A stretch of DNA of 64,000 nucleotides from CAZFER01 sp964517495 (lineage in GTDB: Bacteria; Hinthialibacterota; Hinthialibacteria; Hinthialibacterales; Hinthialibacteraceae): the NCBI GenBank assembly GCA_964517495.1, contig CAZFER010000023.1:1-64000 (forward strand), written 5' to 3'. A model generated the notes under the pieces. That model was given only the letters and a program-made list of their open reading frames with translations, ran no database searches and had not been told where the DNA came from. The position numbers and the translations under genes are program-made. Below, piece by piece: positions 1 to 9,411 of this stretch (positions within the stretch are counted from its first letter, which is position 1; each line of letters opens with the position of its first letter).

Positions 1-49
1 GAGGCACCCACCGAGCCGTTATACGTGGAAACGGCTCGGCGGGAGCCTC
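1..49. repeat. REP-like intergenic hairpin
   Basis: A long imperfect inverted repeat fills the first 49 bases. A perfect 10-bp stem (11-20 with 30-39, CCGAGCCGTT) encloses a 9-base loop. It is extended by three pairs (7-9 with 41-43) and by the outer 5-bp stem GAGGC/GCCTC (1-5 with 45-49), with single mismatches between. The GC content is far above the surrounding AT-rich spacer. This architecture resembles repetitive extragenic palindromes. No T-run follows on either side, so an intrinsic terminator is less likely. The element may extend left of the window. Confidence 0.6.
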
Positions 50-101
50 GCCCTCCCTATTCAAGAATTCAATCCATAAACTGATACGAACCCACTCACC
101 T

Positions 102-782
102 TCAACTGATCGAAAGATATTCGGGAGTAATAAACAATTCACCCTTCAGAAATCCCAACGCCTCATAAGCCCCCCTTAAAGTTTCAATCGCATCTTCAAC
201 CACCCGTCGATGGGGGAATAAAACCTGGTCTGATGTGCAAGCCTGAATCACATTGATTTTGGCCAAACGCAATCCTTGTTGTACAAACAAAGTGTAAATA
301 AACAATAGCCGTTTGCGCATGGCCTCGTCTTCTTCATACACTAACGCCTGTTTTAAAGGAGACATCACTTTTTCGCGCTCGGGAGCAGTGCCAGGATCAT
401 AACAGGTGGTCATTTTGCTGGCGACTTCATCTTTCGCCAATTGGAGGAAATAACTCAATTGCTTTTCGGATAACGGTTTCTGGCTGCGGGATAATCGACG
501 AATACTATGGGAGAGAGCACCACTCAACACCTGTTGGTCAATTTTGTAACCGTAATGGCATTGATGCATATGCTTGAAATAGTCCACCAACTTATTGATA
601 GATCGTTGAATACTTTCCAATGGGTATGAAACGTGTTTTCTTGCGAATGAATTCGCCACTTTGCCATCCACGTTCCATTGTTTGATTAATTGCTCTTTAA
701 TTTGGTTACGTTTAAAAAACTCTTGCGGCGTCTCTTTCCGGCGCTTTTTGGGTTTGTCAGGACAAAGTGTTGATGTTGTCAT
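102..782 (-). CDS. hypothetical protein (226 aa)
   Basis: I do not recognise this protein. It is soluble by eye, with no signal peptide or membrane segment. The N-terminus is strongly basic (KPKKRRKETPQEFFKRNQIK) and helical segments follow. The start is placed at 782 because GGAAGGAG lies about 6 bases upstream of that ATG; the frame stays open 13 codons further to 821 without a comparable ribosome binding site. The basic N-terminus could contact nucleic acid, but no known DNA-binding motif is clear. It stands alone next to a repeat-rich spacer, which suggests accessory content. Confidence 0.6.
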   Translation of the reverse strand: MTTSTLCPDKPKKRRKETPQEFFKRNQIKEQLIKQWNVDGKVANSFARKHVSYPLESIQRSINKLVDYFKHMHQCHYGYKIDQQVLSGALSHSIRRLSRSQKPLSEKQLSYFLQLAKDEVASKMTTCYDPGTAPEREKVMSPLKQALVYEEDEAMRKRLLFIYTLFVQQGLRLAKINVIQACTSDQVLFPHRRVVEDAIETLRGAYEALGFLKGELFITPEYLSIS

Positions 783-1290
783 CCTTACTCCTTCCCCCCT
801 TTCGTTGTCCAGCGGCATCAAAACTAAATTAGAATGCTATTGATTGTTTAGTTTTATATAAATGCCTTTAGACAACACCCCTCATTAAACCATTCTATCT
901 CAACCAGCTTGAAACATACTTCACAACCTCCACAACACAAATACACTTTAAACCCTTCAATATTAAGCCATTTACTTCATTATTTGTAAGTGATCAGCCG
1001 TTTAAAGTACCATTCCCCTCCCACGACTGAGAGTGGCTAGGGGAGGGTTGATAAGAATACAGTGAGTAAATCTTTTAACCCCCTCTGAACCTCCCCCATT
1101 TCATAGGGAGGAAGAGTGGGATCGATTATAAGTTTTCACTCCCTTTTCACTTCATATGGCTGACATGTTGCCATTATTTAAAATACAGATAATTTAAAAT
1201 CTTTCGATCATTCAAATAACACCATATGTTACCAGCTTTCTTTACGTTTCGTCAACATTTTTTTTGATTTTTTTCTCATGCCAAAATGTT
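783..1290. other. Long non-coding spacer
   Basis: About 500 bases upstream of the argC promoter hold no open frame with a ribosome binding site. The segment is AT-rich apart from the MITE-like element at 986-1160, which supplies its only G/C-rich tracts. Nothing else recognisable was seen here. Confidence 0.6.
986..1160 (-). repeat. MITE-like dispersed repeat, copy A
   Basis: This roughly 175-base non-coding segment is, read on the minus strand, a diverged copy of 11659-11836. Shared blocks include ATGAAATGGGGGAGGT, GGGGGTTAAA and TTCTTATCAACCCTCCCCTA in the same order and spacing. Its ends form imperfect terminal inverted repeats of the type TCAGCCRTWTRAA (988-1007 region against 1150-1160). 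There is no coding potential and no obvious target-site duplication. A short non-autonomous transposable element is the simplest reading; the mobilising transposase is not in the window. Confidence 0.7.
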
Positions 1291-1319
1291 TTGACAGTTA
1301 ATCCCCCAAAAGATATACT
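1291..1319 (+). promoter_or_regulatory. sigma70-type promoter of argC
   Basis: A perfect -35 box TTGACA (1291-1296) is followed by exactly 17 bases and a TATACT -10 box (1314-1319). Transcription would start near 1326, leaving a leader of about 35 bases before the argC ATG. The next two genes follow on the same strand with gaps under 60 bases, so this promoter may also serve them. Confidence 0.8.
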
Positions 1320-1361
1320 TATTAATCCTACACTTAGCCTATCTTTATTCAGGTGAATCAT

Positions 1362-2405
1362 ATGAATACAACAGAAAAATGCAAAGTAAAAATCGTCGGA
1401 GCAACAGGATACACCGGCGGTGAGTTAATACGTTTATTGCTCAAACACCCCAAGGTGGAGATTTCAGAATTGACAGCGGCAGGGTTGGAAAACCAATCCC
1501 AACCGGTTCATAAATACTGGAGTTGGTTGAGGAATGTTTGTTATTTAACCGTATCTGAAGAAACACCAGGAGAAGGTGGTGACGCTCAAATCATCTTTTT
1601 AAGCACCCCTCATGGGGTATCGATGAAATTGGCGCCGCTTTATTTGAACAAAGGTTATAAAGTAATCGACCTATCCGCTGATTATCGATTCGAAAACCCG
1701 GATGAACGTGAGGGATGGTATGATTTTCCCCATACTTCTGAGGAATTATGTGAACAAGCGGTTTACGGAATGCCCGAACTTTTCCGTGAGAAAATCAAAA
1801 ATGCCACTTTAATCGCCAATCCAGGCTGTTATCCGACTGCCTCGATTTTAGGATTGTATCCAGCAATAAAAAATGGATTCATTGACCCCTCTGGGATTCG
1901 AATCAATGCGGCGTCCGGCGTAACGGGTGCGGGCAAAAATGCCAGGCTGATTTTCCATCACCCCGAGTTGGATCAAAACTATTTTGCGTACCGTATCGGC
2001 CAGCATCAGCATGCGCCTGAGATTGTATCCATTCTCAAACGCATAACTAAAAAAGAGGTACAAGCCACGTTTGTGCCTCATGTGCTTCCCATTCAAAGGG
2101 GCATTTTATCAACAATTTATTGCAATAACACCAATAAAGGCACATTGGAAGAAATCTGGAAATCCTATCAAGAAACGTATAAGGATGAACCATTCATCCG
2201 CCTTTATGATTTGGGTGAAGCCCCCAATCTCCAGGCCGTGTGTGAAAGCAATTTTGTGGATATATCGCTTCATCAGGATAAAATTACTGGTGACATCGTC
2301 ATCGTATCCGCGGAAGACAACCTTACCAAAGGCGCGGCGGGGCAGGCGGTGCAAAACTTGAACATCATGATGGGTTATCCGGAAGGAATGAGTCTTCTTC
2401 CTTGA
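1362..2405 (+). CDS. argC: N-acetyl-gamma-glutamyl-phosphate reductase
   Basis: ArgC performs the NADPH-dependent reduction of N-acetyl-glutamyl-5-phosphate to the semialdehyde, the third step of arginine synthesis. The nucleotide-binding loop GATGYTGGELIRLL is at about residues 13-26, the catalytic cysteine lies in NPGCYPTA (Cys156), and the catalytic histidine in the GQHQHAPEI segment. At 347 residues it matches type-1 ArgC. The ATG at 1362 is preferred because AGGTGA sits 5 bases upstream; an in-frame GTG at 1353 overlaps that ribosome binding site. A consensus promoter lies directly upstream. Other arginine-related genes (carAB, argS) sit elsewhere in the window rather than in one operon. 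Confidence 0.96.
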   Translation: MNTTEKCKVKIVGATGYTGGELIRLLLKHPKVEISELTAAGLENQSQPVHKYWSWLRNVCYLTVSEETPGEGGDAQIIFLSTPHGVSMKLAPLYLNKGYKVIDLSADYRFENPDEREGWYDFPHTSEELCEQAVYGMPELFREKIKNATLIANPGCYPTASILGLYPAIKNGFIDPSGIRINAASGVTGAGKNARLIFHHPELDQNYFAYRIGQHQHAPEIVSILKRITKKEVQATFVPHVLPIQRGILSTIYCNNTNKGTLEEIWKSYQETYKDEPFIRLYDLGEAPNLQAVCESNFVDISLHQDKITGDIVIVSAEDNLTKGAAGQAVQNLNIMMGYPEGMSLLP

Positions 2406-2463
2406 TTACAGGCTCTATTTCTTTACACTTGGGAAAATAAACCATACTTCGATGGAGAATTCG

Positions 2464-5400
2464 ATGAAATCACAGTCCATTGCACTCTATTTCTTAATCT
2501 TTATTGGTTGGCTCATTCCCTCTGGTTTTGCTGATTGGCGGGATATTGATTATCCCCCCTCCCAACACCCCAATTTTTCACTGTTGGAATCCTCCTCATC
2601 CCATGTTCGTATTCAATATCAAGATCCTAAAAGCGATCCACTTTACCGCTCGAATGAGATCATATATGTAGGAATTCCAATCGAAGCAACGTATGAATTG
2701 AAAATTTTGGATTGGGATTTCTCTTATTTCAAAAACCGTGAATTCTCTTACCGGGCGACGTCTTCCAACGTGAAGCAGGCAACATTGAATGAACATAAAG
2801 AGATGGTTGAAAAAGCCATTACTGTTAATCGTAACGCTTATCAGGAATTGGATATTCTGAAGTTGGAAATCGACACTCCGGTGAGCATTCGTTCAACCGG
2901 CACCTCAACCTACAAACAAGATAAAGTCTCTATCGATAGGATCGAATTTGAAATTTCCTGGCAAGGGGCGACTGATAACCATTCCAGCCAATCAGGATCA
3001 AATGATCTTGGTTATGGTAAAATATTTGAAAATCTTTGTATCAATTATGATGAAAGCCTGGATTTACGCCGCAAACGAACATTAAAAGAGGAAGATATAT
3101 CCTTTGGTTTTCATCCGTTCAGTGTTGGTTATCACGAATCAGATAAGCCCCTTAATGCAGCACAAGGACCAGTTCTTCCACGGGCAAAAGCGCTTCGCAT
3201 CAATGTTCGGCAAACGGGGATGCGGGCTATCCGCTTTGAGGAAATGAAAGATTTCAATGTGGATTTAGCCGCCCTGGATGTTCAACATATCCGCCTATGG
3301 AATCAGGGAACAGAGCAACCTATTTATATAAAAGAAGACGGCAATGGAATATTTGATAATGCGGATACCATCTTCTTTTATGGGCAGGCTCCTGATAGTG
3401 AATATACCCAGGACAGCCCTTATTATTTAACCTGGGTTCCTGCTGATATCCCACCAAAACGGATATCAGCGTCAGCCCTTTCCTGGCAGGAAGAGGGAAG
3501 CGAATCAACATTGTTTCGAGCAACTTATGATGAAGACACGATGCTGGGACGGGAAGGCTATGAACATTACAAATGGTTTTATTCCTCCCTGGATGAAAAA
3601 TCCAAAATGTATCCCCTTCCCTTTGATACGTTGGCGCCTGAAGGAGAAATCGTTGTTACACTATCACTAAGAAACAACACCAACAAGCAATGGGAATTTG
3701 ACGCGATTATTGGTCATGCCACCGCTACCGCTTCATTGCAAATCAATAGTTCAACAATGGTCAGGTTTACCTTTCCTGCGGAACAGGCTCAATCGGCAGA
3801 AAACCTTATCATCGAGTCCCACCAAAAACCGGTCGAAATCAGCATGATCGAGCGCAGCATGAGCGACAAAATGGGGAATGAGGATTTTGTCTTCGTTGAT
3901 AAAATTGAAGTCGTCTATCCAGCGGTATTGAATATGGCCACCGGTCCTTATCAAATCGAACGAAGCCTTTTATCCAAATCGACAAAGGGCCTGAAACTAA
4001 GCATGCCCACCACAGAAGAGGATAACAACCAGGAAAACAACGATGATCTTGCTGCATGGGTTATCGATGAAAATAACGGAATTCAACGTCTTCATGGTTC
4101 TTTTGAATCCGGAACATTCATCTCTATCCCGGATGGTCAGTGGGACGTTCTCGAAATTGATTTTGACCGAAATGTGGAAAGTGTCCATTCCATCAGCCTT
4201 GATTATCCATCTTCCCTGCACCGTACTGATCAGGGATATGATTACATCATTGTCTCACACCGGTTATTTATGGATGGCGTCCGACGTTTATCCCAACGCC
4301 GGTTAGAGGATGGCTTTAATGTACTCCAAGTGGATGTTCAGGATATTTATGATGAATTCAACTATGGTTACCCCCACATCGATGCCATTAAACGATTTTT
4401 GCGATATACCCAATCTGAATGGGACGGTCTCTCGGCCGAGTTTGTAACACTGGTTGGTGATTCCTGCTGGGACCATCGCGACCGCTTGGGACATGGTGTG
4501 GTTGATCAAATCCCTACTGAAGCGCCGGATACCAATCCCCAACGCTATGGTTCAGACGAATGGTATGCTTACCTGTGGGGTGGCGAGCGGGATTATATGT
4601 CTGATGCAATTGTGGGACGTATTTCTGTTCGTGTGCCTGATGAGCTCAATGATTACCTCGACAAAATTGAAACCTATGAAGACAATGCGCCGGTGGGATT
4701 GTGGAAAACCAAAAACACGTTTATATCGGATGATAAATTTGAACGATATAGCGTTGAACAAACCAAACGCAGTCTGCCTGCCGTGTTTAAGCCTGAATTT
4801 ATTAATCAGATTGATTTTCCTCACGTCACGAATCCTTATCTATACCATCGCAACGTTGGCAATCCTGATCCAAAGGCAGAGGAATATTTAAACAAGAAAT
4901 ACTGCCCTCAAGGGACATTAGCCATCATTGATTCCTTTGACCGAGGCACATCGGTGGTTCAATACATAGGCCATGGGGGAAATCAATTATGGTCCCATGA
5001 ACGCTTGTTTTATGGGACAGATAAAATTTATAGCAATGTGCTTGAATTGGAACCTAACAACAAGTTTCCATTTATTATGAATTGGTCGTGCAAAACCGGC
5101 TATCTCAATTTTCATATTTCTCCATTCAATGTCTGCCTGGCTGAAGAATTCATGCGCCACCCCGAAAAAGGCGGGATAGCTGTATGGGCACCCAGTGGAG
5201 AAGGAACAACCGATGAGCACGTTCAAATGTCCCATCTGTTTATGCGGAATATGTTTCAAAACGGCATGGATAGTGTGGGTGAAGCCATCACCTTTGCCAA
5301 AAATGAATATATGCAATCCCGAAATTCCAAAGACCTGGTTAATCAATATATTCTATTTGGTGATCCCGCCCTTCAGTTAACCAAACCAAAAGAAAAAGTC

Positions 5401-7941
5401 GACATGACGATCCAACCCGATTTTTTCGTTCCCGGCTTTGAACATGAATTTATTTTAGAAACGGATATCACTACCTTTTCGAAAGGTCAGGCCGTGGTAT
5501 CAATCAACATCGCAGATACGTTCTTGTATGAAAGTGAACCTTTTGAATTTGATAACGGCCATATCGAGCATTCCATTCTAACCACTATCAATGAAAAAGT
5601 TGATGATTCCACCGCTTATATTCGGATTTACGCCTGGAATGAAGATGAAAATGTGGATGCCTGGGGTGGAATGTCTATTCCTCAATTAAAACCCATCGTT
5701 GAACTGAACAAGGGAGATTCAACAGCGAGCGGAAACCAAACGACCCTCGAATTCGAAGTCCAAAATTTGTCTGGTTTCGGAATTTATGACATGCAATGTG
5801 ATATCCACCTTGGTGAGGATGTTCAATCCCACACCATAGAATCAATTCCACCCAATGCGACCACAAAAACGACATGGACAGGGGTTATTCCAAAAGAGAT
5901 TGCATATGCTGTGATTACCATTCCAGCCCAACCATCGCAGGGTATAGAAGCATTGAACACTGAAAAACGTTTGGTTATTCCTGTTGAGCGTGAACAAACA
6001 TTGACCGCTGAACCCCTTCTTCCCAATATCGAATTCTCTCCCGAGGAACTAACAGCGGGCAAATCCATTCGAACCATGATCCCGTTCGTCAATTTTTCTA
6101 AAATCAACAATGCCACCTTTCATGCAGCGATAGCAGGACCGGGTGCGGCCACAGCCGAAAAGATAATAACCATACCTCCGGAAGAAGATCGCCGGCTTGA
6201 TTTTCCCATCCAATTACCGGAAGCAGGTAACTATGAATATACACTCACAATTTCCAATGACACGACTGAAAAGTCATATATCATTCCCCTGGAAGTATTG
6301 GGGAAACCCGACCTGGCCCTTTCTGAATCTGAAATAACCGTCGAGCCGGAAATTCCGGTCATTGGAAAAACCGTTTACATTAAAGCCAATGTCTGGAATA
6401 TGGGATTGGGACCTGCCACGGATGTGGCCATAGAAGCCTATGACGGTGACCGCTCTCTCAATCAACGCCTGACTCCCTTTAACGAACCCTACCGTCGTGT
6501 GATTATATCTCGTTTGGAACCTGGAGAATCAAAGGAAGTCACTTTCCGATGGGATCCACCGTCTTATGATGGCTTGGGGTATCATGACATCAATTTTATT
6601 GTTGATCCTTACGATAAAATCGAGGAAAGTGGGGAAGAAAACAACCAGGTTCGGCATACCATTTCTTTGCATAATCTTCCCGATCTCCAAGTGGACAATT
6701 GGCGTGACCATTACATGCGGCTGGAAGCCAAAACCGGAATCCCCGAATGGGGACAACCCGGAGAATTGAAAGCCAAGGTGCAGAATGTTGGCGAGTCTGA
6801 CGCTGAATATGTGCGTGTCTCCATGATTTACAACGAAGATGAATTAACTGGTTTCATCGATGAAATTCCCAAAGGGGCCAAGCGGGAAACCAGCTTTGAC
6901 ATCCCCGTTTATTCCGCCCGTAACAGCATGCTGGTGGTTGCAGATAAATATGATTTGATCGGTGAAAAAGACGAAACAAATGACCTTGGCAATAACATCA
7001 GCAAGGCAAAACTACTTTATCTTCAATTGCGCATGCCAGAAGCACCCATTGAAAACAACCGGCGGGAATACCATATCGAAAGTGAAAACCAATTTGCCGC
7101 TGGATTGGGTGAATTTACCTATTTTGATCCAAGCACAAAGGAATTATTTCTTCAATCCAATATGGAAGAAGCCATCATCCGCATTGAGCCTGCCTACGTG
7201 GATAATAAACAAAGCTTCAGTTACAGCACTTTTTCGCGTAACAAGTGGGCGTGGAACATAAAATACAACGCCTTTTACAGTCCCACGCAATCAGAATCGT
7301 TATTAAGGACAGAATTACCTGCTCCCAACGGTAATTATGAAGTCTATTTACAGTTATATAGCAATGCTTATAACAATAATGCGTCCGGGGAGATTTATAT
7401 CAAAACCCAATTTGATAAGGACTTCCGGCTGATTAAACACGGAAAGCCCGACGATCCTAAAGCCTTCCGCAAAATAGGGGAGTATGAAATTACAGACGAC
7501 ACATTCATGCTTGATTTCAGGGCTGTACCGGGGAAATACTCAACCAGTTTAGGGGATATTCGCTTTGTCCGTTCAGAAAAAGACGCTCCTTCATCGTGTG
7601 GTTACCTTTCTCCCTATTTCCCAGCGGCTGGTTCAGGCTCTGGTCCTGCGGTTATGACATGGGATGCCACCATCCCCGAAGGCACTGACCTTACCGTCAA
7701 GGCCAGATGGGTCAACCGTAAAAACAAAACCGACGGGAGTGTGAGTTATTTGCCCTGGGCTAGAAAATTTGATGGAAAGGATGGAAAATTGATTTTGCCG
7801 GGTAAAGGGGATTTCTTCCAATATTATGTCAGTTTCGTTCGTGAAACCCGTGATACACGGACTCCAACATTCAGCAATGTGAAGATTTCCATCCCATGCC
7901 AGGAAGCCAAGAAGAAGATTAAAATTGGTCCAGCACGTTGA
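2464..7941 (+). CDS. secreted C25 (gingipain-like) peptidase with CARDB repeats
   Basis: This is a 1825-residue exported protein. The start at 2464 follows GGAG by 6 bases; an upstream in-frame ATG at 2452 lacks a binding site. Residues 1-24 form a signal peptide ending near SGFA. The peptidase C25 core shows the GRISV segment, catalytic histidine in YIGHGGN (His837), catalytic cysteine in MNWSCKTG (Cys876) and the family-typical LFGDPALQL downstream. C-terminal to it are beta-rich repeats, including two CARDB-like modules starting near residues 1280 and 1405 (each opening PDLxxx), then a final unassigned domain. Gingipains are endopeptidases exported by the type IX system in Bacteroidota, but I see no type IX C-terminal sorting domain; the end is a basic KKKIKI tail. 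Substrate is unknown. A TPR gene follows after 56 bases, possibly in the same operon. Confidence 0.88.
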   Translation: MKSQSIALYFLIFIGWLIPSGFADWRDIDYPPSQHPNFSLLESSSSHVRIQYQDPKSDPLYRSNEIIYVGIPIEATYELKILDWDFSYFKNREFSYRATSSNVKQATLNEHKEMVEKAITVNRNAYQELDILKLEIDTPVSIRSTGTSTYKQDKVSIDRIEFEISWQGATDNHSSQSGSNDLGYGKIFENLCINYDESLDLRRKRTLKEEDISFGFHPFSVGYHESDKPLNAAQGPVLPRAKALRINVRQTGMRAIRFEEMKDFNVDLAALDVQHIRLWNQGTEQPIYIKEDGNGIFDNADTIFFYGQAPDSEYTQDSPYYLTWVPADIPPKRISASALSWQEEGSESTLFRATYDEDTMLGREGYEHYKWFYSSLDEKSKMYPLPFDTLAPEGEIVVTLSLRNNTNKQWEFDAIIGHATATASLQINSSTMVRFTFPAEQAQSAENLIIESHQKPVEISMIERSMSDKMGNEDFVFVDKIEVVYPAVLNMATGPYQIERSLLSKSTKGLKLSMPTTEEDNNQENNDDLAAWVIDENNGIQRLHGSFESGTFISIPDGQWDVLEIDFDRNVESVHSISLDYPSSLHRTDQGYDYIIVSHRLFMDGVRRLSQRRLEDGFNVLQVDVQDIYDEFNYGYPHIDAIKRFLRYTQSEWDGLSAEFVTLVGDSCWDHRDRLGHGVVDQIPTEAPDTNPQRYGSDEWYAYLWGGERDYMSDAIVGRISVRVPDELNDYLDKIETYEDNAPVGLWKTKNTFISDDKFERYSVEQTKRSLPAVFKPEFINQIDFPHVTNPYLYHRNVGNPDPKAEEYLNKKYCPQGTLAIIDSFDRGTSVVQYIGHGGNQLWSHERLFYGTDKIYSNVLELEPNNKFPFIMNWSCKTGYLNFHISPFNVCLAEEFMRHPEKGGIAVWAPSGEGTTDEHVQMSHLFMRNMFQNGMDSVGEAITFAKNEYMQSRNSKDLVNQYILFGDPALQLTKPKEKVDMTIQPDFFVPGFEHEFILETDITTFSKGQAVVSINIADTFLYESEPFEFDNGHIEHSILTTINEKVDDSTAYIRIYAWNEDENVDAWGGMSIPQLKPIVELNKGDSTASGNQTTLEFEVQNLSGFGIYDMQCDIHLGEDVQSHTIESIPPNATTKTTWTGVIPKEIAYAVITIPAQPSQGIEALNTEKRLVIPVEREQTLTAEPLLPNIEFSPEELTAGKSIRTMIPFVNFSKINNATFHAAIAGPGAATAEKIITIPPEEDRRLDFPIQLPEAGNYEYTLTISNDTTEKSYIIPLEVLGKPDLALSESEITVEPEIPVIGKTVYIKANVWNMGLGPATDVAIEAYDGDRSLNQRLTPFNEPYRRVIISRLEPGESKEVTFRWDPPSYDGLGYHDINFIVDPYDKIEESGEENNQVRHTISLHNLPDLQVDNWRDHYMRLEAKTGIPEWGQPGELKAKVQNVGESDAEYVRVSMIYNEDELTGFIDEIPKGAKRETSFDIPVYSARNSMLVVADKYDLIGEKDETNDLGNNISKAKLLYLQLRMPEAPIENNRREYHIESENQFAAGLGEFTYFDPSTKELFLQSNMEEAIIRIEPAYVDNKQSFSYSTFSRNKWAWNIKYNAFYSPTQSESLLRTELPAPNGNYEVYLQLYSNAYNNNASGEIYIKTQFDKDFRLIKHGKPDDPKAFRKIGEYEITDDTFMLDFRAVPGKYSTSLGDIRFVRSEKDAPSSCGYLSPYFPAAGSGSGPAVMTWDATIPEGTDLTVKARWVNRKNKTDGSVSYLPWARKFDGKDGKLILPGKGDFFQYYVSFVRETRDTRTPTFSNVKISIPCQEAKKKIKIGPAR

Positions 7942-7997
7942 CGAACAGAGACCTTCCTGGCTACCTTTCATAGGAGAGAAAACAGGGGAGCGAATAC

Positions 7998-9410
7998 ATG
8001 AATGTCAGTGAATACATCAACCGGGCCCGAAGAGCGCTTGATGAAGAGGAATTAGGACTCGCTCACCAATATTTCACTCAGGTTTTGAATCGCTACCCCC
8101 ATAATGAAGAAGCCTTGCAGGGCTTGAAAGATATTGCCGTCAAGCGTGCCCAAAAGGCTTCTTTTCTGGCCAAAGGTTATAAACTGTTCAAAGGTAATTT
8201 GCTTCGTTATATGGGGAAGGCAGAACAAGCCTATAATGATCTGGAAGTGGTTTACCGCAGCCAACCAAACAAAATCAGCACCGCCTTGATGTTTGCACGC
8301 TGTGCCACAAAAGCAGGAAACCTGGAAAACGCCCATGAAGCCTACCAAAGCGTGCTTGAGGAAAACGCCACCCACCCCAAAGCGTTGGAAGAAGATGCGG
8401 AAATCCTAATTAAACTGGATCGATACGAAGAGGCAGCCGAACTCCTGCAACGGTTACAAGCGCTTAAACCTGATGATGACAAAGTAACGCATCGTCTTCG
8501 CGATGTTTCCGCCCAGGCTTACTCTCGTACGGGTATCCCTGAAAACCTGAAAGAAAAACGTGCTGCCGTCGAAAAGAAAAAGCGAGAAGCCCCTGGGACA
8601 CCTGAATTCATGAAGCAGTTGGAAGAAATGCAGGAAGAATACAACAAAAACAAAAAGAATATCCAGCTGGGTGTAGACATTGCGGCTCATCACCGTCGAG
8701 GTGGCCTGTATGATGAAGCCAACCGTATACTCGGTCCCATCCTCGATTCCAATCCGGATTTTGATCCAGCCCGGCGAGAACAAGCCCGGGTTTGGAAAGC
8801 CAGCGGCGATCTGGAAATCGCCGAAAACCTCTACAAAGAGTTACATAGTAAAACTCCTGATGATCTTGAACTTAAAGTAGAATACCTTGACGCCTCAATA
8901 GCCAATCTCGAAGCCAAGGTTAATGTCGGAGAAACGGCTAGAGAAAGCTTCAATCAACTGGAGCGTTTGAAATTGGACCGGGATAAGACCAAAATGAAGC
9001 TCATGCAAAACATACTGGAAAATCACCCGGAAGCCGATAAAGAACGGGCTGAGTTAGGTGAATTGCTCATCAATCATGGCCGTGTGGATGAAGCCATCCC
9101 TGTGCTTCAGCGATTGCTGCGTGAACCATCCTGGGCCGGACGGGGATTCTTTTTGCTGGGCCAGGCTTTTCGGGCGCAACACGATCTTAATCTTGCTGTG
9201 GAGCAGTATGAGAAGTCGCTGGAATTTTTTAAAAATCGGGGATATTCACACATTCCATCCGAGGAATTAAAAGCTGTGTATTATTACCTTGGGCTTACTT
9301 ATGCTGAATTGGGAAACAAAGAAAAAGCCCGGCAAGCCTTTGGGAATATTTATTCAGTCGACATTAATTACAAAGACGTGAAGGAACAGTACGAAAAAAC
9401 CTATTCCTGA
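7998..9410 (+). CDS. TPR-repeat protein (470 aa)
   Basis: The protein is built from tetratricopeptide repeats across nearly its whole length: the N-terminal unit (SEYINRARRALDEEELGLAH) and later units show the W/L-G-Y-A-F-A-P pattern. A charged lysine-rich helical linker sits around residues 180-215. No signal peptide or membrane segment is visible, so it is probably cytoplasmic. A purine-rich GGGGAGCG lies about 8 bases before the ATG. It follows the C25 peptidase by 56 bases on the same strand and may be an assembly or scaffold partner, though that is inferred only from position. Its stop is one base from the stop of the convergent regulator gene. Confidence 0.85.
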   Translation: MNVSEYINRARRALDEEELGLAHQYFTQVLNRYPHNEEALQGLKDIAVKRAQKASFLAKGYKLFKGNLLRYMGKAEQAYNDLEVVYRSQPNKISTALMFARCATKAGNLENAHEAYQSVLEENATHPKALEEDAEILIKLDRYEEAAELLQRLQALKPDDDKVTHRLRDVSAQAYSRTGIPENLKEKRAAVEKKKREAPGTPEFMKQLEEMQEEYNKNKKNIQLGVDIAAHHRRGGLYDEANRILGPILDSNPDFDPARREQARVWKASGDLEIAENLYKELHSKTPDDLELKVEYLDASIANLEAKVNVGETARESFNQLERLKLDRDKTKMKLMQNILENHPEADKERAELGELLINHGRVDEAIPVLQRLLREPSWAGRGFFLLGQAFRAQHDLNLAVEQYEKSLEFFKNRGYSHIPSEELKAVYYYLGLTYAELGNKEKARQAFGNIYSVDINYKDVKEQYEKTYS

Positions 9411-9411
9411 A

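Noticed and set aside
5..60. Hairpin as rho-independent terminator
   Set aside because: No run of T residues on either side; the structure is longer and less perfect than usual terminators, so a REP-like element fits better.
986..1160. MITE-like repeat read as a structured RNA or riboswitch for argC
   Set aside because: The argC promoter lies about 130 bases downstream of it, so the repeat is not in the argC leader, and the second copy is not linked to arginine genes.
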